Shown here: in pieces, positions 5,405-10,399 of the stretch
Numbering within the stretch: the stretch's first letter is position 1
Layout of the letters: the number at the start of each line of letters is the position of its first letter
Origin: Nostoc sp. CHAB 5715
GTDB lineage: Bacteria; Cyanobacteriota; Cyanobacteriia; Cyanobacteriales; Nostocaceae
Direction of reading: 5' to 3'
Length of the DNA stretch: 10,399 nucleotides
NCBI RefSeq assembly: GCF_020829685.1
Contig: NZ_JAIVFR010000138.1
Span: 1 to 10,399 of the forward strand
The notes under the pieces: model-generated
Databases searched by the model: none
Seen by the model: only the letters and a program-made list of their open reading frames with translations
What the model was told of the DNA's origin: nothing
Position numbers and translations under genes: made by a program

Positions 5405-6055
5405 TTAACACTTGACTAAAAATGACTGCGATTTCTGATTGCTTTGAAACCCTTGGGCTGAAAGTAAGTCTTGGTTCTTAGTGGCGCGAGCCGAAAATAA
5501 AATTTTCCCTCCATCAGGAAAGGACTCAAAGTCCATTACTATCAGGTCTTGAGGGGTAAGTAGCCTTTTTTGCTCTTGGGTTAAGTTGTAAAGAACTAAC
5601 CGTCCCTGTTCTTCTTTATCGGTTCCGATGTAAAGTATAACGCGATCGCGTGTGCGGAAGCTACCAACAAAGGGCTGTATCACCCGATTTTTGCCTTCTT
5701 CCTTTGCAAACTTATCTTCGGCTCCCTGTAACTGCACTTTATAATTCGTGCCATAAGGTGCTGGTGTTACCAGTGTATAAACCATCCGCCGCCCAGCCCA
5801 ACTGAATTTACCTGCTAGGGGTGGCTCGATTTTCAAGTTATCCTCTACGCTTTTTACTTCCATTGGGCGGCTGAAGGTGAGGGTGAAAGAATTATCTTCT
5901 GCCCCAATTTGTTGATTTTGCCAGGTAAATTCCCGGACACGAGCAGTCACCACATCACCTTGCAATATGATTAACCCAATCAGCACACTCAGCAGTAGCA
6001 TTAGTGCGATCGCTATGCGATCCAGTGGTTGAATAAATGCTTTAGATTTAGTCAT
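5405..6055 (-). CDS. Ig-like (SbsA/Big_5-type) envelope protein, apparently C-terminally truncated
   Basis: A 216-aa protein with a short basic N-terminus, one membrane helix or uncleaved signal anchor (about 13-33, IAIALMLLLSVLIGLIIL), and then an exported part. Residues about 40-135 resemble an SbsA/Big_5 Ig-like domain (FTLTFSRPMEVKSVEDNLKI...SWAGRRMVYTL...PYGTNYKVQL). After that, RDRVILYIGTDKEEQGRLVLYNLT and LIVMDFESFPDGGKILFSA look like the start of a TolB/WD40-like beta-propeller. Only about one blade is present before the protein ends in QSNQKSQSFLVKC. Proteins of this architecture that I know from cyanobacteria are considerably longer, so I infer loss of the C-terminus; the repeat array next to the stop may be the cause. 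The start codon lies inside another heptamer array. HIP1 sites occur at 5642 and 6006. Confidence 0.65.
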   Translation of the reverse strand: MTKSKAFIQPLDRIAIALMLLLSVLIGLIILQGDVVTARVREFTWQNQQIGAEDNSFTLTFSRPMEVKSVEDNLKIEPPLAGKFSWAGRRMVYTLVTPAPYGTNYKVQLQGAEDKFAKEEGKNRVIQPFVGSFRTRDRVILYIGTDKEEQGRLVLYNLTQEQKRLLTPQDLIVMDFESFPDGGKILFSARATKNQDLLSAQGFQSNQKSQSFLVKC

Positions 6056-6117
6056 TTGTCATTGGTCATTTGTCATTGGTCATTAGTCCTTAGCAAATGA
6101 CAAAGAACTAATGACTA
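6051..6117. repeat. Heptamer array between the Ig-like gene and ycf3
   Basis: Six heptamers of the type GTCATTN/GTCCTTA run from 6051 to 6092. Inverted copies follow (AAATGAC, ACTAATGAC) to about 6117, so TCATTAG (6080-6086) can pair with CTAATGA (6108-6114). The first unit contains the initiator ATG of the Ig-like gene (complement of 6053-6055). The array fills nearly the whole 66-bp gap to ycf3. Confidence 0.8.
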
Positions 6118-6121
6118 ATTA

Positions 6122-6643
6122 CTAAAAGAATACGTCCATTTGCGATCGCCCGGTGGTTTTCAGCCAGTTTTGAGCTTCAATGTAGTTATTGGGAGCCATG
6201 CGAATAGCTCGAATCCAATAGTCTGCTGCTTGGTCAAAGAGTGCTTCGCCAGCCTCGTTATCTCCAGCTTCTTTCTCCTTTTCGCCTTGGTAGTGATAAA
6301 TCACGGCGATGTTGTTCAAGGCTTGGGGCATACGTGGGTTTAACTCAATTGCCTGGTGATACAGTTCTAAAGCTTTGTTGTGGTCGCCGTTGCTGGCATA
6401 GATTAGCCCCATATTGTAGAGAATATAGCCGCGATCGTTGGTATCTTCCTCTAGTGTTAGAGCTTCTTCATAATATTCCAATGCTTCAGCATATTCCCCT
6501 TCTGCTTGGGCTGACATGCCATCTCGATAATAAACAAACGCTTCTTTAGCTTTTTTGTTGGTTGGCAGGATTTTCAAGATGATATCCGCCATCACTGTAA
6601 AGGATTTGTCAACAAAATTATCGTTCTTTTGTGTTCTTGGCAT
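6122..6643 (-). CDS. ycf3: Photosystem I assembly protein Ycf3 (TPR protein)
   Basis: A 173-aa protein from the ATG at 6643, the usual Ycf3 length. A longer frame that starts at 6715 only adds translated heptamer repeat (MPHAPCP-type) and is rejected. The start [36 protein letters not shown] is diagnostic for Ycf3. It is followed by three tetratricopeptide repeats: about 35-68 ([28 protein letters not shown]), about 72-105 ([28 protein letters not shown]) and about 120-153 ([23 protein letters not shown]). Ycf3 is a chaperone-like factor on the stromal or cytoplasmic side of thylakoids, required for assembly of the photosystem I core (PsaA/PsaB). A HIP1 site lies at the C-terminal end (6142-6149). 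Its leader is replaced by repeats, with only about 16 bp of ordinary sequence before the array. Confidence 0.96.
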   Translation of the reverse strand: MPRTQKNDNFVDKSFTVMADIILKILPTNKKAKEAFVYYRDGMSAQAEGEYAEALEYYEEALTLEEDTNDRGYILYNMGLIYASNGDHNKALELYHQAIELNPRMPQALNNIAVIYHYQGEKEKEAGDNEAGEALFDQAADYWIRAIRMAPNNYIEAQNWLKTTGRSQMDVFF

Positions 6644-6659
6644 ATTTGTCTCTGGGTAT

Positions 6660-6722
6660 TGGGCATGGGGCATGGGGCATGGGGCATTGGGCATGGGGCA
6701 TGGGGCATGGGGCATGGGGCAT
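6660..6722. repeat. Nine-copy heptamer array GGGGCAT upstream of ycf3
   Basis: Nine contiguous 7-bp units cover 63 bp: seven GGGGCAT and two TGGGCAT (6660-6666 and 6688-6694). Read on the minus strand the unit is ATGCCCC, so the array translates in a frame open to ycf3 and creates false upstream starts. It begins 17 bp upstream of the ycf3 ATG and therefore lies in its leader or promoter. Confidence 0.9.
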
Positions 6723-6788
6723 CCCTTCGGCTTCGCTCAGGGCAAGTGGGCATGGGATATTAATCAATAATTTTTCTTCCCCTGCTTC

Positions 6789-6824
6789 CTCATCTCCCTC
6801 ATCTCCCTCATCTCCCTCATCTCC
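6789..6824. repeat. Four-copy nonamer array CTCATCTCC
   Basis: Four perfect 9-bp units in a row lie between ycf3 and the SRAP gene. Between this and the heptamer array is a patch CCCTTCGGCTTCGCTCAGGG (6723-6742), a motif that I recall as dispersed in Nostoc genomes. Together these repeats fill almost all of the 205-bp gap 6644-6848. Confidence 0.85.
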
Positions 6825-6848
6825 CCAATTCCCTAGTTCACTCAATAG

Positions 6849-7550
6849 CTAATTTAACTGATTTGTGGGGGCATTCTTCTCACTGAGTGGGATGATGCAC
6901 TCTGGACTATTATGCCGAGAGTTGTTTACTAAGGTGCTAACTGGATACGCAGTCATTGCTGGCGCCAGATAGGGACGCAATAGCTGCTGTAGGGTTTGGG
7001 GCGTTTGCACTTGGGAATCTAGCCATAAATCGTAATCTTCTGGCTCTAAAATCACTGGCATTCGCTCGTGGATAGGTTGGAGTAATTCGTTAGCTGTTGT
7101 TGTCAAAATTGTACAGGAGATTATTTCTTCGTTAGCAGGCGATCGCCATTTCTCCCACAAACCTGCAAAGCCGAAGGGTTGCCCATCTTGAAGGCGAAAA
7201 TAAAATGGCTGTTTTTTGCCTTGTTGCCGTCGCCACTCATAAAAGCCATCAGCTATCACTAAACAGCGTCGATGCTTAAAAGCCGAACGAAAAGCGGGTT
7301 TTTCGGCAACAGTTTCAGCCCTAGCGTTAATCAGCTTTGCCCCCATCCCTGTATCTTTCGCCCATGAGGGAATTAATCCCCAATACAACTGCTTAAATTC
7401 ACGCTTTTCGCTTTCCGGATTTTGTAACACCGTTGCCACCATCTGGGTAGGTGCGATGTTATATCCGGCTGTTAAATCCAGTACTGGCTCAACATGGAAA
7501 ACTTGAGCTAAAGCTGCTGCTGACTGATTTAGAGTAAATCTTCCACACAT
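6849..7550 (-). CDS. SRAP-domain protein (HMCES/YedK family, abasic-site DNA-protein crosslinking)
   Basis: I set the start at ATG 7550, giving a 233-aa protein that begins MCGRFTL. The upstream ATG at 7568 would bury the cysteine, which must be residue 2 after Met removal to act. SRAP landmarks are all present: C2, the YNIAPTQ motif (30-36), WGLIPSWAK (58-65), N75 in INARAET, E105 in GFYEW and H161 in HERMPVIL. In YedK/HMCES proteins the N-terminal cysteine forms a thiazolidine crosslink with abasic sites in single-stranded DNA. This shields them from error-prone bypass, and autoproteolysis uses the same site. Full length for the family and apparently intact. It is transcribed away from the GST gene. 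No LexA-like box was recognised upstream. Confidence 0.93.
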   Translation of the reverse strand: MCGRFTLNQSAAALAQVFHVEPVLDLTAGYNIAPTQMVATVLQNPESEKREFKQLYWGLIPSWAKDTGMGAKLINARAETVAEKPAFRSAFKHRRCLVIADGFYEWRRQQGKKQPFYFRLQDGQPFGFAGLWEKWRSPANEEIISCTILTTTANELLQPIHERMPVILEPEDYDLWLDSQVQTPQTLQQLLRPYLAPAMTAYPVSTLVNNSRHNSPECIIPLSEKNAPTNQLN

Positions 7551-7680
7551 ACTTTTATTCTCGACCACTGACTAAATTAAACATTTCAATCTATAAATGA
7601 ATAATGTTTTTTATTTTTTCAGATAATTTTATTTAGTACTTCTAAGCTAAATCTTCAAAAAAATCATCCGGTTTTGGGAA

Positions 7681-7699
7681 AATATTTTGGTAAAATATT
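7681..7699. promoter_or_regulatory. AT-rich inverted repeat between the divergent SRAP and GST genes
   Basis: AATATTTT (7681-7688) and AAAATATT (7692-7699) flank GGT, giving an 8-bp inverted repeat 48 bp before the GST start. Position and symmetry would fit an operator, but sequences this AT-rich form such repeats easily. The rest of the gap (7551-7746) is AT-rich, presumably holds both promoters, and gives no box I would defend. Confidence 0.25.
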
Positions 7700-7746
7700 G
7701 TATTTTGAACCTCTACTTCTTAACATATTCTTAACTGCATTTTAGC

Positions 7747-8358
7747 ATGGAACTACTGCGTCTGTACGATTTTTTACCTTCTGGTAATGGTTATAAGATA
7801 CGTCTCTTATTGACACAACTAGGTATGCCTTTTGAGAGGGTAGAGCTTAACATTTTGAAAGGTGAGACTCGAACACCAGAATTTTTAAGTAAAAATCCCA
7901 ACGGGAAGATCCCTATTATTGAAATTGAGCCAGGGAAATACTTGGCAGAATCAAATGCCATATTGGTATATCTGAGTGAAGGTACAGAATTTTTACCCTA
8001 TGACCGCTTTTTACGAGCGCAGGTGCTGCAATGGTTATGTTTTGAACAGTATAGCCATGAGCCTTTTATTGCTACATCAAGATTTTGGATTTCTATTTTA
8101 GGTAAAACTGAAGAATATAGTGAAGCTATAAAGCAAAAACGTGAATCAGGTTATGCAGCACTTAGCCTGATGGAAAAATACTTAAATTCTCACACTTTTT
8201 TTGTAGGAGAACGCTACACGATTGCTGATATTGCCTTGTTCGCTTACACTCATGTAGCTGATGAAGGTGGGTTCGATTTAACACAATTTCCTGCTATCCA
8301 AGCTTGGATAGAAAGAGTCAAAGCTCAATCAAGGTATATCAGTATTACACAAGCATAA
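7747..8358 (+). CDS. Glutathione S-transferase family protein
   Basis: A 203-aa protein of normal GST size. The N-terminal thioredoxin-like domain (1-78) has S12 in LPSGNGYKIRLLL as the candidate activating serine, the cis-proline P56 in NGKIPII, and the glutathione gamma-glutamyl-binding pair E68-S69 in LAESNAILVYL. The helical C-terminal domain (about 85-200) carries the N-capping box region FFVGERYTIADIALFAYTH, a conserved GST folding motif. It belongs to the broad bacterial beta/theta-like group. Expected activity is conjugation or reduction with glutathione in detoxification or oxidative stress; the substrate cannot be inferred. Transcribed alone, convergent with the DUF167 gene. Confidence 0.9.
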   Translation: MELLRLYDFLPSGNGYKIRLLLTQLGMPFERVELNILKGETRTPEFLSKNPNGKIPIIEIEPGKYLAESNAILVYLSEGTEFLPYDRFLRAQVLQWLCFEQYSHEPFIATSRFWISILGKTEEYSEAIKQKRESGYAALSLMEKYLNSHTFFVGERYTIADIALFAYTHVADEGGFDLTQFPAIQAWIERVKAQSRYISITQA

Positions 8359-8379
8359 AAAGTGGATTTTGCTTTTTTT
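8351..8379 (+). terminator. Weak intrinsic terminator after the GST gene
   Basis: AAGCA (8351-8355) pairs with TGCTT (8370-8374), followed by a run of Ts to 8379. AAAAAG (8357-8362) with CTTTTT (8372-8377) is an alternative stem. It overlaps the GST stop codon. The short stem makes this tentative. Confidence 0.35.
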
Positions 8380-8391
8380 GTGTCTCTTGTT

Positions 8392-8460
8392 TCTTGGCTC
8401 TGCTAGAGGATGTATTCGCTGGGACATTGCCTCACATTCAGCAGGAGGCAGAGTCTTCCA
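8392..8460. repeat. Degenerate dispersed cyanobacterial repeat
   Basis: Segments such as GGATGTATTCGCTGGGACA, TTGCCTC and CAGCAGGAGGCAGAGTC match, from memory, a repeat common between genes of Nostoc-type genomes (GCTGGGAGGC...GGAGGCAGAGCCTCC forms). Here it lies between convergent genes and is eroded. No gene is seen in 8359-8482. Confidence 0.35.
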
Positions 8461-8482
8461 ATAAGGTATTACTAAGCAGCAA

Positions 8483-8710
8483 CTAGTAGTCTATATCAAT
8501 TTCTATCAGCTTTTGCCGAGACGACAAACCTGACTTAATTCTGATATCAGATTTGGCTACATCAAATTTCTCTGCTAGTAGTTTAATTAATTCTTCATTA
8601 GCCTTACCATGAACTGGGGGCGATTTTAAATACACAGTCAAACTGGCATCAGGTTGTTCTTCAATTTTTTGCTGTTTTGAATTAGGTTTAACCTTGACTT
8701 TTTTTTGCAT
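8483..8710 (-). CDS. DUF167 (YggU/UPF0235) family protein
   Basis: A 75-aa protein with the family core [68 protein letters not shown]. The [12 protein letters not shown] and SGxxSRxKLIEI blocks are the hallmarks, and the length is slightly short of the usual 90-100 aa. Small alpha/beta protein of unknown function, widely conserved. Its ATG lies inside the end of the upstream DUF2809 gene (23-bp overlap, different frame), so the two are probably translated from one mRNA with coupling. Confidence 0.9.
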   Translation of the reverse strand: MQKKVKVKPNSKQQKIEEQPDASLTVYLKSPPVHGKANEELIKLLAEKFDVAKSDIRIKSGLSSRQKLIEIDIDY

Positions 8711-9146
8711 AACCTATTTTCTGTAATTGTCGCAGCCACAACCAACCTAAAACACAACCCAATACATAATGAGGAAAGTCCCACCAAACAAAGGTAGTAC
8801 CAAGTAACAATTTACCTATCAAGGTGGCACGAATCTCCTCTAATAGTGGCGGATGCCAAAGTTGCAAGAATTCTAGTATACAGGTGATGACAAAAACCCA
8901 TATAGGAATTTGGATTATCGCCGCCCGACTTCTGAAAAACCAAAATGCAAATAGACACCAAAATATTTCATAAAATATCGCTGCTCCGTAGTCATTAAAC
9001 CACTGATGGGCAGGCCCAGTGTAGTATTTAAACAAAAAGCCCATCGGTATAACGATGAGCAAAGAAAGAATAATAAATATTGTTTGGTTACGATGTTGGA
9101 GCATTTTCTCAAGGCTAAAGACCAACGAAAATTTTAGCCTTTCCAT
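8688..9146 (-). CDS. DUF2809 family integral membrane protein
   Basis: A 152-aa hydrophobic protein with about four membrane helices: about 22-41 ([18 protein letters not shown]), 54-72 ([16 protein letters not shown]), 76-95 ([20 protein letters not shown]) and 118-140. Family hallmarks are [50 protein letters not shown] and [17 protein letters not shown]. Function is unknown. The start [10 protein letters not shown] at 9146 is used; an alternative at codon 15 (MLQHRNQ) would also keep all helices, and the extra residues look like ordinary coding sequence. It overlaps the following DUF167 gene by 23 bp. Confidence 0.88.
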   Translation of the reverse strand: MERLKFSLVFSLEKMLQHRNQTIFIILSLLIVIPMGFLFKYYTGPAHQWFNDYGAAIFYEIFWCLFAFWFFRSRAAIIQIPIWVFVITCILEFLQLWHPPLLEEIRATLIGKLLLGTTFVWWDFPHYVLGCVLGWLWLRQLQKIGYAKKSQG

Positions 9147-9160
9147 AGTCGTTTCTCAAT

Positions 9161-9198
9161 AATTCGTAATATTGAATGTTAATTACGAATTACGAATT
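9161..9198. repeat. Inverted and tandem AATTCGTAAT repeat
   Basis: AATTCGTAAT (9161-9170) pairs with ATTACGAATT (9182-9191), and the right arm is repeated in overlapping form (9189-9198), making a 7-bp tandem ATTACGA. It lies between the DUF2231 gene and the DUF2809 gene, both minus strand, where it may act as a hairpin punctuating the transcript. AATTCGTAATTCG-type repeats are common in Nostocales. Confidence 0.6.
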
Positions 9199-9204
9199 AT
9201 TTGC

Positions 9205-9756
9205 TTATGGATATCTTCTGCTACCAGCGCCCACTACACCGATTTTATGGCGATAGGAGAGTTCAGCACCAAACCAGCCGGAAACGCTAGTCAGTGTACC
9301 AACAACGAGCGAGATTAACAGTCCCCAAGGTACTATTCGGGATTCAGCGTCGCCCCAACGCAAGAGAAAGTTGACGAGTGATAAAACTAGGATAGAAACG
9401 TTAAGTATCAAATGCGCCCAACCGGCGGTGCGCTTGCGAACTCGTTCAATTTTCAAAAAGTCGCTCAGACCGATCGCAGCAGCTAGTAACCCTAGACCTA
9501 ATCCGAGTCCGATTAACCATAATGAAGCCCTAGCCCAGAAGAAATCACGAGTTAACCAGTAGCCGACATCACTTCCCAAAGCGGCGGCTAAAAAGGCGAT
9601 GGGAAAGATTACACTTAGGGGATGTAGGGGATGTCCTGCGATCGCAACTGTGCTAGGTACGCCAGTATCACGATACTCACTGTCGTTACTTTCAATAACT
9701 GGTGGAATATTGGGAAAAGGTGTTGAACTTGTTTGCGTTGTGTCTGTAGTTTCCAT
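9205..9756 (-). CDS. DUF2231 domain membrane protein
   Basis: A 183-aa protein. A polar, Thr/Ser/Pro-rich N-terminus (1-37) precedes the family signature AGHPLHPLSVIFPIAFLAAALGSDVGYWLT (about 40-69). About four membrane helices follow in total (about 46-68, 77-100, 114-133 and 143-163), with a basic loop (KIERVRKRTAG) between helices two and three. The HPLHP motif at the membrane edge is typical of DUF2231, whose members are sometimes linked to haem or redox proteins; no specific function can be claimed. It has an HIP1 site (9638). The DUF2993 gene lies 37 bp upstream on the same strand, so an operon is possible. Confidence 0.88.
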   Translation of the reverse strand: METTDTTQTSSTPFPNIPPVIESNDSEYRDTGVPSTVAIAGHPLHPLSVIFPIAFLAAALGSDVGYWLTRDFFWARASLWLIGLGLGLGLLAAAIGLSDFLKIERVRKRTAGWAHLILNVSILVLSLVNFLLRWGDAESRIVPWGLLISLVVGTLTSVSGWFGAELSYRHKIGVVGAGSRRYP

Positions 9757-9793
9757 TTTTAGTATCCTGAATTTATTAGCTTCCTATTTATTT

Positions 9794-10399
9794 TTAAGCT
9801 GAAGGAATTTTTTCTACATAAGCTTCAGCTTGTAGGGTTAGTTTGCCTACTTCTACTTTTAGTTGGTTAACTTGCAGACTCATTCCTTCTAAATCGAAGT
9901 TACTCAAATTTAGAATTTCGCTAGTTTGATCTATCAAAGCTTTTGTCAACTCTGGCGATATTTCGTCACTTTCGCCATACTCCACATTTTCCAAAGTAAC
10001 TGTTTTTCCATTTCCGCTGATCCTGGGAACTGCGGAAAAAGCAACTTGCTGATTTTCACCAGTTTCTACCAATTTCATGCTGGCATTTAGTCCTACTTTC
10101 CCATCACCAGGTAGTCGAAAATCTACATGTTGAGGTTCAATAGTTCTCAGTTGTCCGTTAACGTGGATTTTTTGACTTTGCAGTTGCGATCGCACATATT
10201 CTGAGTTAAAGGCGCGATTAATATCAGCTTCAGTTAACACAACCTGTGCATTAGCTTCAGTAGGTTTAGTAAGTTCAATTTTGCCAAAAGCCACACTTAG
10301 AGGATTGATGGCAACACTAGTCATTTGCATTTTCAATTCCTCCATGCGGAGGTCTTTCTGCATAACCAAGCCTTCGCCTTCAATCGTGACTGCATCCAC
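9794..10399 (-). CDS. DUF2993 domain protein, 3' part (5' end outside window)
   Basis: 201 codons are visible, entering at the right edge with a GTG that I read as an internal valine rather than the start. The sequence IEGEGLVMQKDLRMEELKMQMTSVAINPLSVAFGKIELTKPTEANAQVVLTEADINRAFNSEYV fits cyanobacterial DUF2993 proteins. This domain has an LmeA-like or lipid-binding fold, and full-length members are around 230-260 aa, so roughly 30-60 residues are missing. Beta-rich pattern, no membrane helix in the visible part. An HIP1 site lies at 10186. Role unknown; a cell-envelope or lipid-binding function is only suggested by the fold family. Confidence 0.85.
   Translation of the reverse strand: MDAVTIEGEGLVMQKDLRMEELKMQMTSVAINPLSVAFGKIELTKPTEANAQVVLTEADINRAFNSEYVRSQLQSQKIHVNGQLRTIEPQHVDFRLPGDGKVGLNASMKLVETGENQQVAFSAVPRISGNGKTVTLENVEYGESDEISPELTKALIDQTSEILNLSNFDLEGMSLQVNQLKVEVGKLTLQAEAYVEKIPSA

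Noticed and set aside
6644..6715. 24-residue N-terminal extension of Ycf3 (MPHAPCP repeats)
   Set aside because: It is translated heptamer array; Ycf3 proteins begin at MPRTQ and are 173 aa long.
7551..7568. Upstream ATG for the SRAP protein
   Set aside because: SRAP proteins need Cys2 exposed after Met removal; only the ATG at 7550 gives MCGRF.

Overview
The window comes from a filamentous, probably heterocyst-forming cyanobacterium (Nostoc/Anabaena-like). Four things support this. There are nine copies of the cyanobacterial HIP1 octamer GCGATCGC (at 42, 1531, 4539, 5642, 6006, 6142, 7139, 9638 and 10186). There is a trnL(UAA) gene split by a group I intron. The photosynthesis genes ndhL and ycf3 are present. 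Tandem heptamer arrays (STRRs) of the Nostocales type lie in several intergenic gaps.

Layout. Positions 1-368 hold the tail of an unrecognised acidic protein and a broken small reading frame. From about 313/367 to about 2100 lies an IS110-type insertion sequence. It has a DEDD transposase (653-2032) preceded by about 285 nt of strongly foldable noncoding DNA that looks like a bridge RNA, and a strong hairpin sits at its right end. On the minus strand at 2125-3444 is an AT-rich 439-aa protein of unknown function. The gap 3445-3989 has no convincing gene, but carries a perfect 16-bp palindrome and a cluster of dispersed-type inverted repeats. On the minus strand at 3990-4417 is trnL(UAA) with a 343-nt group I intron.

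The right half is ordinary core genome. ndhL and a DUF3007 gene form a plus-strand pair (4748-5296). A minus-strand block follows: an Ig-like/TolB-like envelope protein that looks truncated (5405-6055), ycf3 (6122-6643) and an SRAP-domain DNA-damage protein (6849-7550). These three are separated by heptamer and nonamer arrays rather than by normal spacers. A glutathione S-transferase gene diverges on the plus strand (7747-8358). The last minus-strand block holds a DUF167 protein overlapping a DUF2809 membrane protein, a DUF2231 membrane protein, and the 3' part of a DUF2993 protein that runs off the window.

Functionally, NdhL (NDH-1 complex) and Ycf3 (photosystem I assembly) both serve the thylakoid electron-transport chain, but they are on opposite strands and nothing shows co-regulation. 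The most interesting material is the putative bridge RNA of the IS110-like element, whose candidate donor-guide segments match the element ends. Next are the split tRNA with repeats inside its intron, and the repeat arrays that touch the start or end of real genes. Everything here is read by eye; no folding, search or alignment was run.
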